Positions 26,609 through 34,701 of a DNA stretch of 64,000 bases are shown here, piece after piece. Location: assembly GCA_965242775.1 (NCBI GenBank), contig CBDETI010000019.1, positions 1 to 64,000 on the forward strand, read 5' to 3'. Position 1 is the first letter of the stretch. The number at the start of each line of letters is the position of its first letter. The notes under the pieces were generated by a model. It had not been told where the DNA came from. It saw only the letters and a program-made list of their open reading frames with translations, and did no database searches. Position numbers and translations under genes: made by a program. Source of the DNA: JAWPMT01 sp965242775. Lineage in GTDB: Bacteria; Bacteroidota; Bacteroidia; Cytophagales; Cyclobacteriaceae.

Positions 26609-28819
26609 TTAGAACTTCAGACTCAGGCCTGCCAGGACATTAATACCCGCCTGCGGGTAATAATTATTCTGTTGATAGAGCTGGTCGGCACCATAGTAGT
26701 AGCCCCAGGTATATCCATTCGATGAATATGCTATATCAAACACATTGTTGACCAGGAAAGAAACGCCAATCCGTTTAATGTCGCGAAAAGCGAAATCATA
26801 AGACACCCGAAAATCGTTGGTGGTGTAGGCATCTATAGCCCGATTGTCGTTGGAAGTATTGTCCAAAAACTGCTGACCGACATGTTTGGTCAACCACTGC
26901 AAGGTCAATCCTTCGATAGGTTTATACTGTAGGTCGCTACCGCCAATGATATTGGGCGAAAAGGAAATGTCTGAATCCGAATGTAATATCTCTCCAAAAC
27001 TTGCCGATACTATCTCCGAAAACTGATCGATTTTGTTTCTACTTAACGTAAGATTTGCTGTCCATATAAGGCCTTTAGCCAGCTCATACGCACCCGCCAG
27101 TTCGACGCCCATTCGATAGCTGTCAGGAACATTAACACGAATTGGCGCTCCCACGTCATTGACCGCTCCTGTCACGACCAATTGGTTGCTATAGTCCATG
27201 TGGTAAAAGTTGGCTTCATAAGAAAACTTGCTTTGCCTGGCACGAATTCCGACCTCCAGGTTGCGAAGTGTTTCATGCTCGGGTTCGGTGCCGGCATTAG
27301 CATCAATAAAATCTGAACGCACCGGCTCTCGATTTCCGATCGCATAAGACGCGTACAGACTCGTGGTGTTATTCAATACATAAGTCACACCAGCTTTTGG
27401 ATTAAAAAAGGCAAAATCAGTGTCAATATCATAGGCTGACCTGTCACTGTCTAATCCAGCGGTTTCATAGTTGATCGTCCTCACCTGCAGGTCTCCAAAC
27501 AAATTGATTCGCTCATTCAATTGGTGGTTCACTTTCAGAAAAGAGTTGAAGTCGGTTTTCACACCATCGCCCTCATAATAGCGATCTCTGATATCAACAT
27601 CTCCGGCAAACTGGGCCCAAATGATCTCTCCAAAATGGTCTCCATCGTATCTATTCCAGGCTCCCCCCCAGGTTACATTCCATGCCTCTTTTTCATAGTT
27701 GAGCGAGTAGGTAAACCCGTAAAAGTCATTGTCCAGCCATCGCCTTCTAATGATGTCAGAAGTGGTGACAGTTTCTGTGCCGACAATGACATCTGCCAGG
27801 CCATAATCCACCAGGTCATCGTCCTCCCGGAACTGCTCGAAAAAGCCGCGACCTTCCGTGTAATGCAGTGCCCCGGAAATGTTCAGCACATCCGACAAGG
27901 TGTGAGCAAGGTGTAGCTGATAGTGATCTTGTCGGTAGTTGTCCACTTCATTGTCATAGAGATAGTAATTGAAGGTTCGACCCGAGTTTCTTAGATTATC
28001 CAGCTGCTCCTGTGTACCATATTCTCCTCCAAAATCGATGAGTTCCTGTAGCTCGTCCACTCCTCCGGTCAAGCGAGCCTCAGGTGTGCCATACCAGGCC
28101 TGCTGGGTGATCTCCTGGCCGCCAAATACTACCGCCTTGATCATGGTTTTCTTTCCAAACATGCCTCCTGACAAGTAGTAGGATTTTAGATCTGCCGCCG
28201 ATCGATCGATGTAACCATCCGAGGCTATCCTGGACAGACGAGCTTCAAAGTTGTATATGTCATTGATCAGTCCCGTATTATAGACCACATTGGATTTCCA
28301 GGTATTGAAACTACCCACTGAGTGGTCCGTCTGGAAAAATGACTCCCTCGAGACACTGTTGGTTTGCAAATTGACGGTGGCACCAAACGCCGCAGCACCA
28401 TTGGATGAAGTACCCACACCTCGTTGTATTTGAACACTGTTCAGTGAGGAAGATAGGTCAGGCATATTCACCCAAAACACCCCATGTGACTCAGAATCGT
28501 TGACAGGGATGCCATTGATAGTTACATTAATACGCGTAGCATCACTACCCCGAATTCGCAAGCCCGTATACCCAATACCAGCTCCAGCATCAGAAGTAGT
28601 CACCAGGGAGGGTGTAAAATTGAGCAAAATAGGAAGATCCTGGCCCAGGTTTCTTTCTGTCAATTCCTGCTTGCCCACCGTGGAGTAAGTAGTAGGTGTA
28701 CGCTCATTGGCCCGTGTCGCGTAGATGGTAACATCATCCAAAGTAACTGTCTTCAGCGTGTCTTGTCCGAAGACCACTCCGGCCAGCAATAGCCCAGCCG
28801 TCATCATTAAAAATCTCAT
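26609..28819 (-). CDS. TonB-dependent outer-membrane receptor, predicted thiamine uptake
   Basis: This 736-residue outer-membrane beta-barrel has a signal peptide (MRFLMMTAGLLLAGVVFGQ), a TonB-box-like segment (DTLKTVTLDDVTIYA), a plug domain with GLRIRGSDATRINVTINGIP and VQIQRGVGTSSNGAAAFGATVN, and a 22-strand-type barrel that ends with the aromatic terminus SLKF. It lacks the N-terminal CarboxypepD-reg domain of SusC proteins. Annotation alone would suggest an iron or vitamin transporter, but its leader carries a TPP riboswitch, so the substrate is most likely thiamine or a derivative. The next gene in the same direction is thiamine-pyrophosphokinase-like. Confidence 0.93.
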   Translation of the reverse strand: MRFLMMTAGLLLAGVVFGQDTLKTVTLDDVTIYATRANERTPTTYSTVGKQELTERNLGQDLPILLNFTPSLVTTSDAGAGIGYTGLRIRGSDATRINVTINGIPVNDSESHGVFWVNMPDLSSSLNSVQIQRGVGTSSNGAAAFGATVNLQTNSVSRESFFQTDHSVGSFNTWKSNVVYNTGLINDIYNFEARLSRIASDGYIDRSAADLKSYYLSGGMFGKKTMIKAVVFGGQEITQQAWYGTPEARLTGGVDELQELIDFGGEYGTQEQLDNLRNSGRTFNYYLYDNEVDNYRQDHYQLHLAHTLSDVLNISGALHYTEGRGFFEQFREDDDLVDYGLADVIVGTETVTTSDIIRRRWLDNDFYGFTYSLNYEKEAWNVTWGGAWNRYDGDHFGEIIWAQFAGDVDIRDRYYEGDGVKTDFNSFLKVNHQLNERINLFGDLQVRTINYETAGLDSDRSAYDIDTDFAFFNPKAGVTYVLNNTTSLYASYAIGNREPVRSDFIDANAGTEPEHETLRNLEVGIRARQSKFSYEANFYHMDYSNQLVVTGAVNDVGAPIRVNVPDSYRMGVELAGAYELAKGLIWTANLTLSRNKIDQFSEIVSASFGEILHSDSDISFSPNIIGGSDLQYKPIEGLTLQWLTKHVGQQFLDNTSNDNRAIDAYTTNDFRVSYDFAFRDIKRIGVSFLVNNVFDIAYSSNGYTWGYYYGADQLYQQNNYYPQAGINVLAGLSLKF

Positions 28820-28845
28820 TTAATTGTCATTAATATTTAACCATT

Positions 28846-28872
28846 TGGAAAGTGGGGACTTTCCAGTTGTGG
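28846..28872 (-). promoter_or_regulatory. expression platform of the TPP riboswitch
   Basis: On the minus strand, CCACAACTG (28872-28864) is an exact complement of CAGTTGTGG (28910-28902), the strand that closes riboswitch helix P1. It is followed by an 8-bp hairpin with a CCCC loop (28865-28846), about 27 bases before the receptor ATG. There is no strong T-run, so control may be translational or may rely on RNA folding around the start. The pairing is seen directly; the mechanism is inference. Confidence 0.6.
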
Positions 28873-28901
28873 TTATCATACTGTTGCCGTGAATCCCAGA
28901 T

Positions 28902-29001
28902 CCACAACTGCTCCCTACGCCGGTACTAACCGGATCAGGTTCTTGGGTATGATCTCAGCCCGTATTTTATTATCCGAGGATATAGGGCACCCCTTTGTGA
29001 C
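28902..29001 (-). ncRNA. TPP (thiamine pyrophosphate) riboswitch
   Basis: Read on the minus strand, the ~100-nt element has all hallmark sequences of the THI box in order: GGGGTGCCC, GGCTGAGATCATACCC, GAACCTGATCCGGTTAGTACC, and GGCGTAGGGA. The outer helix P1 is closed by CACAA (28999-28995) pairing with TTGTG (28907-28903). A -7 promoter element ends 3 bases upstream, and the receptor start codon is 82 bases downstream. It should repress the TonB receptor and the following gene when TPP is plentiful. Confidence 0.97.
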
Positions 29002-29003
29002 CT

Positions 29004-29011
29004 CAAAATTA
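29004..29011 (-). promoter_or_regulatory. -7 promoter element (TAATTTTG) of the riboswitch transcript
   Basis: A perfect TAnnTTTG match is placed so that transcription would begin at about 29000, exactly at the start of the riboswitch. The -33 region is not a good TTTG match. Confidence 0.6.
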
Positions 29012-29154
29012 GTAAGGAATTGTTTGGAGAGAATAGATATCACCACTTTCTAAAGATATCCCTGCCTTCCCCGCTAACCCTACGCGCTGCCCACAGTCAG
29101 GTCTAGATTGCCAGGGCCACTCCCTCGAGCAGTTACCTTTTTCACGAGCAACCC

Positions 29155-29670
29155 TTATTTATCTATTAGCTGCGCCAGCGCCTTCAATGCCGTTTTCAGC
29201 CGATCTCCTTCAATACCTGAGACAATAGCATATGGCAAACCTTTTTCCTTCAGGTATGAATGATAAATATCAAAGAAATGTGCTCGAAGGTGAGGATGTT
29301 CACGTTGTGGGTCGTCCCGCCAGGGCAGGTCAATGTCCGTGAGCAGGTAAAAGTCATAATCACGTGACTTTAATTCTTCCTCGATCCAGGGATCAGTACC
29401 TCCATACTTATGGTCACTCCACACCTTGATGACAATCAAATTAGTATCACATATCAGGTATTTGTTAGCATATTGGGATTTATCGTCTTCCCAAGCCAGT
29501 TGACCCCTGGCGATCTCCAACAAATCTGGCTTTTGGTAATCCCTTCCAAGTCGATCAAGGTAAAATCGGGCATATTCCGGTACCCACTCCGTTTGCAACT
29601 CCCTGGCCAATTGTTGACTCAACTCCGACTTGCCCGTGGATTCCGGACCTATAATGGCAATTTTCCGCAT
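29155..29670 (-). CDS. P-loop kinase, NadR-like (nicotinamide-riboside-kinase-like AAA ATPase)
   Basis: The 171-residue protein starts MRKIAIIGPESTGKSELSQQ, with a Walker A at residues 8-15, and continues with WVPEYARFYLDRLG, ICDTNLIVIKVWSD and LLTDIDLPWRDDPQREHPH, the hallmark blocks of the C-terminal kinase domain of NadR. NadR kinases phosphorylate nicotinamide riboside to NMN. Here the NMN adenylyltransferase part is absent. The gene lies next to pnuC but is separated from it by a divergent gene, and just upstream of a TPP-riboswitch operon, so it may act on nicotinamide riboside or, less certainly, on another vitamin. ATG at 29670 is preferred over a GTG at 29685. Confidence 0.85.
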   Translation of the reverse strand: MRKIAIIGPESTGKSELSQQLARELQTEWVPEYARFYLDRLGRDYQKPDLLEIARGQLAWEDDKSQYANKYLICDTNLIVIKVWSDHKYGGTDPWIEEELKSRDYDFYLLTDIDLPWRDDPQREHPHLRAHFFDIYHSYLKEKGLPYAIVSGIEGDRLKTALKALAQLIDK

Positions 29671-29698
29671 GCGCCGCAATTTCACTATTTTTATTCCG

Positions 29699-30091
29699 AT
29701 GAAGGATGGTGACAGAATTAATCAACTGGAAATTTTAATGAGTCATGTGCTCCAGGCAGTAGATAAGCTGACGGCCGACATGCAAGAACTCAGAGAATAT
29801 ACAAGGGAAAACAACAAAGTTGTAAACGCCATGCTCCACAGGTTTGAGCTAAACGACGAGCAATTTTCCAAGAATGACCAGAGATTCGAAAAGCAAAATC
29901 AGCAATTCGACCAGCGATTCGAGAAACACAATCAGCGATTCGAGAAACACAATCAGCAATTCGAGAAACACAATCAGCGATTTCAAAAGCAACAAGTGCA
30001 AATGAACCAGCTTATCCAAGTCGTTCAAAAAGATCAGGAACTACGAGATGCACAATTCAAGTTCCTTGTTGAGGAGATCAAGCGCAGCTAA
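29699..30091 (+). CDS. coiled-coil protein with tandem heptad repeats
   Basis: The 130-residue product is almost wholly helical and predicted to be one long coiled coil. Its middle contains near-identical 7-residue units (QRFEKHN/QQFEKHN) encoded by 21-bp tandem repeats, so each copy is exactly one heptad and copy-number change would keep the coil in register. There is no signal peptide or membrane segment. The start is ATG at 29699 (MKDGDRINQLEILM), 28 nt from the divergent NadR-like gene. Its last bases overlap pnuC by 4 nt, tail to tail. No function is known; the shape suggests a scaffold or oligomerisation factor. Confidence 0.7.
   Translation: MKDGDRINQLEILMSHVLQAVDKLTADMQELREYTRENNKVVNAMLHRFELNDEQFSKNDQRFEKQNQQFDQRFEKHNQRFEKHNQQFEKHNQRFQKQQVQMNQLIQVVQKDQELRDAQFKFLVEEIKRS
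29879..29995 (+). repeat. in-frame 21-bp tandem repeat (minisatellite)
   Basis: Units beginning cagcgattcgagaaacaca lie at 29912-29932, 29933-29953 and 29954-29974 (one mismatch), with degenerate copies at 29879-29899 and 29975-29995 and a 12-base partial at 29900-29911. All lie within the coiled-coil gene. Confidence 0.9.
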
Positions 30092-30687
30092 TAACCACCG
30101 AGCCGTTTCTTCCATTCGAAATATCCCCAAGTGGCAAGCACAGTGAAAACGAAATACTGAAAACTGGTTAATAGCAACCCCTTGTACCAGTAGAGTGGTA
30201 CTGCCAAAATATCTGTAGCAATCCAGGCGAGCCAATTTTCCAGCTTCTTCCGGGCCATAAGCCACATACCCGAAATAGCAGTGGCGGTAGTAAGCGCATC
30301 CCAGGTAGGGACATCAGAGTCCGTAAAGTCAAGCCCAAATCTAATCAGCACAAAGGCGATCATGAATACGGCCAGGGCAATCAGGTTTTCCGCTCTAGAA
30401 TTGGTGGTAATCGGAATTTGCGGCCGATCTCCCGCCCCATGTGTCCAATGATACCAGCCATACACGCTCATGACAAAGTAATAACCGTTGATGCCCATAT
30501 CAGCATACAACTTGTATTGAAATGTGATGTAGACATAAATCAGCACACTAATGATGCCTGTCGGGTAGACCAGGATGTTCTCCTGCTTTGAGTACCAAAC
30601 ACTCATTAAGCCAAAGAAAACTGCTACCGCTTCCAACCAACTCATGTTGGCAACCTGCTCTAGGAAAATTTGGATGATATCTTGCAC
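30088..30687 (-). CDS. pnuC: PnuC/PnuT-family vitamin transporter
   Basis: The 199-residue inner-membrane protein has about seven helices and the PnuC pattern: FFGLMSVWYSKQENILVYPTG near the N-terminus, YVYITFQYKLYADMGINGYY, then YGWYHWTHG, and IPLYWYKGL-like sequence (VPLYWYKGLLLT) near the end. PnuC proteins bring in nicotinamide riboside by facilitated diffusion with metabolic trapping by a kinase; the related PnuT carries thiamine. The nearby NadR-like kinase favours nicotinamide riboside, the nearby TPP riboswitch favours thiamine, so the substrate is open. Start GTG at 30687. Confidence 0.92.
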   Translation of the reverse strand: MQDIIQIFLEQVANMSWLEAVAVFFGLMSVWYSKQENILVYPTGIISVLIYVYITFQYKLYADMGINGYYFVMSVYGWYHWTHGAGDRPQIPITTNSRAENLIALAVFMIAFVLIRFGLDFTDSDVPTWDALTTATAISGMWLMARKKLENWLAWIATDILAVPLYWYKGLLLTSFQYFVFTVLATWGYFEWKKRLGGY

Positions 30688-30743
30688 CGCGCAAGTATAA
30701 AATTATTTTGAAAAGGGCTGTTTTAATTAGCGATTTTAAGTGA

Positions 30744-30751
30744 TAATTTTG
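30744..30751 (+). promoter_or_regulatory. -7 promoter element (TAATTTTG) of guaB
   Basis: Perfect TAnnTTTG match 30 bases before the guaB ATG, with TTTA (three of four bases of the -33 TTTG) 18 bases upstream, the same spacing as at pheS. Confidence 0.55.
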
Positions 30752-30781
30752 TGCGGCAAATAACCACTCCGATTGTTTGCT

Positions 30782-32251
30782 ATGAGTTCCCCCGATCCCA
30801 AATTTCAGCTAGAAGCACTCACTTACGATGATGTTTTATTGATCCCAGGCTACTCTGAAGTATTGCCCAGGGACACCCGAACATCTACTCAGCTCACCAG
30901 AAACATTTCCCTCAACATCCCACTGCTTTCTTCGGCGATGGACACGGTAACCGAAGCCGATTTGGCCATAAGTATGGCATTGGAAGGTGGGATCGGGATC
31001 ATCCACAAGAACATGTCCGCTGAAGCTCAGGCAGGTCAGGTAAGGAAGGTCAAACGTTCCCAAAGTGGCATGATCCTGGACCCAGTGACCCTTCATGTCA
31101 ATAGCAAAGTCCGAGACGCGGAGACAATCATGCGGGAGCATAAGATCGGAGGCATCCCCGTGGTGGATGCAGATAAAAAATTGATCGGGATCATCACCAA
31201 TCGCGACCTGCGCTTCGAAAAACAACTAGGCAGGCCTATCAGTGAGATCATGACTAAAGAAAACATAATCACCGGCACGTCCGAAATTGGTTTACTGGAA
31301 GCAGAGGAAATTCTCCAGCAGCATAAGATAGAAAAGCTTCCGATCGTAGATGAAAACGGTGTTCTGACCGGCCTAATAACCTATAAAGACATTCTGAAAA
31401 ACAAAGATCGACCCAATGCTTGTAAAGATGGGTATGGCCGTCTACGTGTTGGAGCCGCTGTGGGAGTTACAGCGGATATTTCCGAACGGGTAGCCCTTTT
31501 GATCAAAGCCGGGGTAGACGTGGTGTGCATTGACACAGCACATGGTCACTCAAGAGGCGTCATCGAGACTACACGCAGGATCAAAACTGAATTTCCGGAC
31601 TTGGACATCATTGTAGGAAATGTTGCGACAGGTGCTGGTGCCAAGGCGCTGGCCGAGGCTGGTGCAGATGGTGTAAAAGTGGGCGTGGGACCAGGCAGCA
31701 TTTGTACCACGCGAATAATTGCCGGAGTAGGTGTACCCCAGTTAAGTGCTGTGTACGAATCAGCCAAAGCACTGAAAGGAACCGACGTGCCTGTCATTGC
31801 AGATGGTGGAATTCGATTTTCCGGAGATCTTGTCAAGGCGCTAGCGGCTGGAGCGAGTACGGTGATGATCGGCTCCTTGCTTGCCGGCACAGAAGAAGCA
31901 CCCGGTGAGGTCATCTTATATGAGGGTCGGAAATTTAAAAGCTATCGTGGGATGGGGTCCGTTGAGGCCATGGAAGAGGGGTCTAAGGATCGATACTTCC
32001 AGGATGCAGAAGATGATATCAAAAAACTTGTCCCCGAAGGAATTGTCGGGAGAGTCCCCTATAAAGGTCGCGTGGGTGAAGTATTATATCAGTTGGTTGG
32101 AGGACTCAGAGCAGGTATGGGCTATTGCGGTGCAGAGGATATTTTGGCGCTTCAGGAAGCAAAATTTGCTAAAATCACCAATGCCGGCGCCGTGGAAAGC
32201 CATCCACATGACATTCATATTACCCGGGAAGCACCCAACTACAGTCGGTAA
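30782..32251 (+). CDS. guaB: IMP dehydrogenase GuaB
   Basis: GuaB oxidises IMP to XMP with NAD, the committed step to guanine nucleotides. The 489-residue protein has the split TIM barrel with two CBS domains inserted (~95-215: VRDAETIMREHKIGGIPVVD and LEAEEILQQHKIEKLPIVD) and the catalytic loop GPGSICTTRIIAGVG with the active-site Cys. The YRGMGS and GGLRAGMGYCGA motifs near the end are also typical. The ATG at 30782 is preferred over an upstream in-frame TTG at 30773. It is divergent from pnuC. The next gene starts 57 bases later on the same strand with a promoter motif of its own. Confidence 0.97.
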   Translation: MSSPDPKFQLEALTYDDVLLIPGYSEVLPRDTRTSTQLTRNISLNIPLLSSAMDTVTEADLAISMALEGGIGIIHKNMSAEAQAGQVRKVKRSQSGMILDPVTLHVNSKVRDAETIMREHKIGGIPVVDADKKLIGIITNRDLRFEKQLGRPISEIMTKENIITGTSEIGLLEAEEILQQHKIEKLPIVDENGVLTGLITYKDILKNKDRPNACKDGYGRLRVGAAVGVTADISERVALLIKAGVDVVCIDTAHGHSRGVIETTRRIKTEFPDLDIIVGNVATGAGAKALAEAGADGVKVGVGPGSICTTRIIAGVGVPQLSAVYESAKALKGTDVPVIADGGIRFSGDLVKALAAGASTVMIGSLLAGTEEAPGEVILYEGRKFKSYRGMGSVEAMEEGSKDRYFQDAEDDIKKLVPEGIVGRVPYKGRVGEVLYQLVGGLRAGMGYCGAEDILALQEAKFAKITNAGAVESHPHDIHITREAPNYSR

Positions 32252-32279
32252 TCTCGCGTAAAAGATGGTGAAATTTTTT

Positions 32280-32304
32280 ATGTAGGAACGCAGGCCTACA
32301 TTTG
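32280..32304 (+). promoter_or_regulatory. inverted repeat overlapping a -7 element (TACATTTG) before the PP2C phosphatase gene
   Basis: A 7-bp inverted repeat ATGTAGG-N8-CCTACAT (32280-32301) runs into TACATTTG (32297-32304), a perfect -7 match that ends 4 bases before the GTG at 32309. TTTT lies 18 bases upstream as a weak -33. It may be an operator over the promoter or, read as RNA, a guaB 3' hairpin. Confidence 0.42.
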
Positions 32305-32308
32305 CTTA

Positions 32309-34363
32309 GTGCAGATCTCACAGAAGCTCAAAATAAGGATATCATTCACGGTGGGGCTCCTATCATGGATGCTGTTTACCTTTTTTGATATCTACTCGAT
32401 TCTGCTCAATAGGTACGAGATGCGGGAGGACTTTTCTCGGTTAGTCCCGCAGGTATTCCTCACAGCTTTCATAGCGGCCACTTTGGTTTTCTATCGATAC
32501 AAGATCACGAAAGCTGAAAGCATCAACTTCATTGATCTCCTCTGGAAAGTTTTTATCACCGGGTTGGTGACAACCATTGCCTCCCTGGCCATTCAAGGAT
32601 TTTTTCTGGTTTTTGAAGGAAACACCATCACGACGAACGATATCACCGTCAATTTCTTCTACCACATCTACGCAGCGATTGTAATTGTCTACATTGTTTC
32701 GACACTTGTGGTCTGGAAGCGGCTCATCCTATATCAAAAGTCCAAAAATCTGATCCAACTATGGAATTTCTTTGAATACGCGCTTTACGCGAGTTTAATT
32801 TTTGATTTCCTGGGTTATGATTTTGCCACCAACAACTTCAACATTGCGCTGGTCTTCATCACCGGTTTTGGGCTGGTTCTTTCGTTAAACCTCAAGTGGA
32901 TAGCGTACCTCAATTTCAAACAGAAATGGAAGAGTATACTATTTATATTACTCTCGGCCATCTACCTATACCATTTCCTGGTAAACCTTAACAATTTCAC
33001 TTCTCGGGGGGTGCTGGTGATCGACCTGATGGACAGAGTGTTTGTGGTCGCCATTTTCATTTTCATTTTCATCTATGCGGTAATCTCCATCCTGGTTACA
33101 CTTTTTAACCTACCCACATCGTCGGTTTTTGAAAGGAAACTGCAGGAAGCGGTAGATTTTCAGAAGCTGAGTCAGGCGATTCCAAGTGGCCAAAGTGAAG
33201 AACAGACCTATGAAATTTTGCTAGAGAGCTCGATGAGTGCCGTATTTGCGGACGCAGCGTGGTTAGAAGTAAGGGTTGGTGGCGAAAGCACTTATCATCT
33301 GAGGAATTTGACTACCGATGAGGTAGACGATCTGAAAAGTAAAGTAAAGGGTGATTCGATACTCAAACTCATCAATTTCGAATACGACAGTCATACCACC
33401 GTAACACATAAGATCTTAGGTTCCGTCAAAAGCAACCAATATCGATCTGTACTGGCACTGCCCATCCTGATCAAAAATGAACAAATTGGCTGCCTTGTCC
33501 TGCTCCAGGAAGTCAGCGACGCCTTCAACAAAGAGATGGTTGAGATCATCCGTACTTTCGTGAGTCAGGCGAGTATCTCACTGGAAAATGCAAGGTTGCT
33601 CGGTGATGCAATCGAAAACGAACGCTATAAGGAGCAGTTGAATATTGCCAAAAGCGTCCAGAAAAGCCTATTGCCTCAAGATATTCCAAATACGGACTAT
33701 TTTGAAATAGCGGCTTTCTCCATGGCAGCAGATGAGGTTGGAGGCGATTATTATGACCTCATTGCCTATCCGGACGACAAATTCGGACTCATCATCGGAG
33801 ATGTGTCGGGAAAGGGTACCTCCGCCGCTTTCAATATGGCCCAGATGAAGGGGGTATTTTACAGTCTGGCCCAATTGCGGCTCACCCCGGAGGATTTCAT
33901 CCTCAAAGCGAACCTCGCCTTGAGTCAGTGTCTTGAAAAAGCATCTTTCATTACCGCATCTTACTTCGAAATTGACGGCAAAAGCGGTCACATCAGATTT
34001 GTCAGAGCAGGCCACTGCCCTACTTTGATTTATTGTCATGCGGACCAAGAGTGCAAATACCTATCGACCAAAGGAATGGGGATCGGTATCCTAAGAAATG
34101 AAAGTTACCAAGAATACGTAACAGGTAATTCGCTCGATCTGAACTCCGGAGACATGCTTTTGTTGTACACAGATGGTATCACCGAAGCGACAAATGCAGC
34201 AGGTAAGCAGTTCGGTGAAAGTGGATTACAACATTCTTTCCTGAAACACGTTGACAAAAGCCCTGAAGAAATTAGCGAAGGGATAATTGAAGACCTGTTC
34301 ACTTTCATTGATGAGGAAAAACTCAATGACGATTATACCCTAGTGATATTGAAAATGAAATGA
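32309..34363 (+). CDS. membrane PP2C-type (SpoIIE/RsbU-like) serine phosphatase with GAF domain
   Basis: The 684-residue protein has an N-terminal membrane domain of about seven to eight helices (~10-270), a GAF-like sensor domain (~285-435), and a C-terminal SpoIIE/PP2C phosphatase domain (~460-684) with the metal-binding DEVGGDYYD, GDVSGKGTSAAF and LLYTDGITEA motifs. Such phosphatases reactivate an anti-anti-sigma STAS protein by removing its serine phosphate. The partners follow directly: STAS (4 nt overlap) and HATPase kinase. The membrane and GAF parts would be the signal input. Start GTG at 32309, very close to a promoter motif. Confidence 0.92.
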   Translation: MQISQKLKIRISFTVGLLSWMLFTFFDIYSILLNRYEMREDFSRLVPQVFLTAFIAATLVFYRYKITKAESINFIDLLWKVFITGLVTTIASLAIQGFFLVFEGNTITTNDITVNFFYHIYAAIVIVYIVSTLVVWKRLILYQKSKNLIQLWNFFEYALYASLIFDFLGYDFATNNFNIALVFITGFGLVLSLNLKWIAYLNFKQKWKSILFILLSAIYLYHFLVNLNNFTSRGVLVIDLMDRVFVVAIFIFIFIYAVISILVTLFNLPTSSVFERKLQEAVDFQKLSQAIPSGQSEEQTYEILLESSMSAVFADAAWLEVRVGGESTYHLRNLTTDEVDDLKSKVKGDSILKLINFEYDSHTTVTHKILGSVKSNQYRSVLALPILIKNEQIGCLVLLQEVSDAFNKEMVEIIRTFVSQASISLENARLLGDAIENERYKEQLNIAKSVQKSLLPQDIPNTDYFEIAAFSMAADEVGGDYYDLIAYPDDKFGLIIGDVSGKGTSAAFNMAQMKGVFYSLAQLRLTPEDFILKANLALSQCLEKASFITASYFEIDGKSGHIRFVRAGHCPTLIYCHADQECKYLSTKGMGIGILRNESYQEYVTGNSLDLNSGDMLLLYTDGITEATNAAGKQFGESGLQHSFLKHVDKSPEEISEGIIEDLFTFIDEEKLNDDYTLVILKMK

Positions 34364-34701
34364 TAGAAATTAAAGAAGAACAACAGGAAACGCATTTTGC
34401 GATAGCTGTTATCGGAGAGGTTGATGCCAGTTCTTCGATTCATCTGGATAATGCGCTTCAAAAAGCCCTAAAACTTGATAAATCCATAGTGGTGGACCTT
34501 TCCAACCTGGAATACATTTCTTCAGCAGGTCTTGGTGTCTTCATCTCTTATATCGAAGAGATAAAAAATAAAGGCATTAGTATGGTCCTGTATGGCCTGA
34601 AAACAGAGGTGACACAAGTATTTGAAATTCTGGGACTTCACAACCTGATTGCGATCGAAGAAACAAAAGAGGAAGCATTGACTCGAATCAATGAATCGTA
34701 G
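34360..34701 (+). CDS. STAS-domain anti-sigma-factor antagonist (SpoIIAA/RsbV-like)
   Basis: This 113-residue single STAS domain is the phosphorylatable switch protein of a partner-switching module. The segment VVDLSNLEYISSAGLGVFI corresponds to the SpoIIAA region around its phosphorylated serine (DSSG), with Ser55 the likely site. Unphosphorylated, it would bind the kinase partner and free that kinase's target. It overlaps the phosphatase gene by 4 nt (ATGA) and the HATPase gene by 11 nt, so the three are made together. Confidence 0.93.
   Translation: MIEIKEEQQETHFAIAVIGEVDASSSIHLDNALQKALKLDKSIVVDLSNLEYISSAGLGVFISYIEEIKNKGISMVLYGLKTEVTQVFEILGLHNLIAIEETKEEALTRINES

Noticed and set aside
29034..29060. 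Repeated AGATATC motif upstream of the TPP riboswitch
   Set aside because: Short and AT-rich, with no regulator or spacing pattern to support an operator; likely chance.
29879..29995. CRISPR-like array
   Set aside because: The 21-bp units have no spacers, are in frame and translate to heptads inside a gene.
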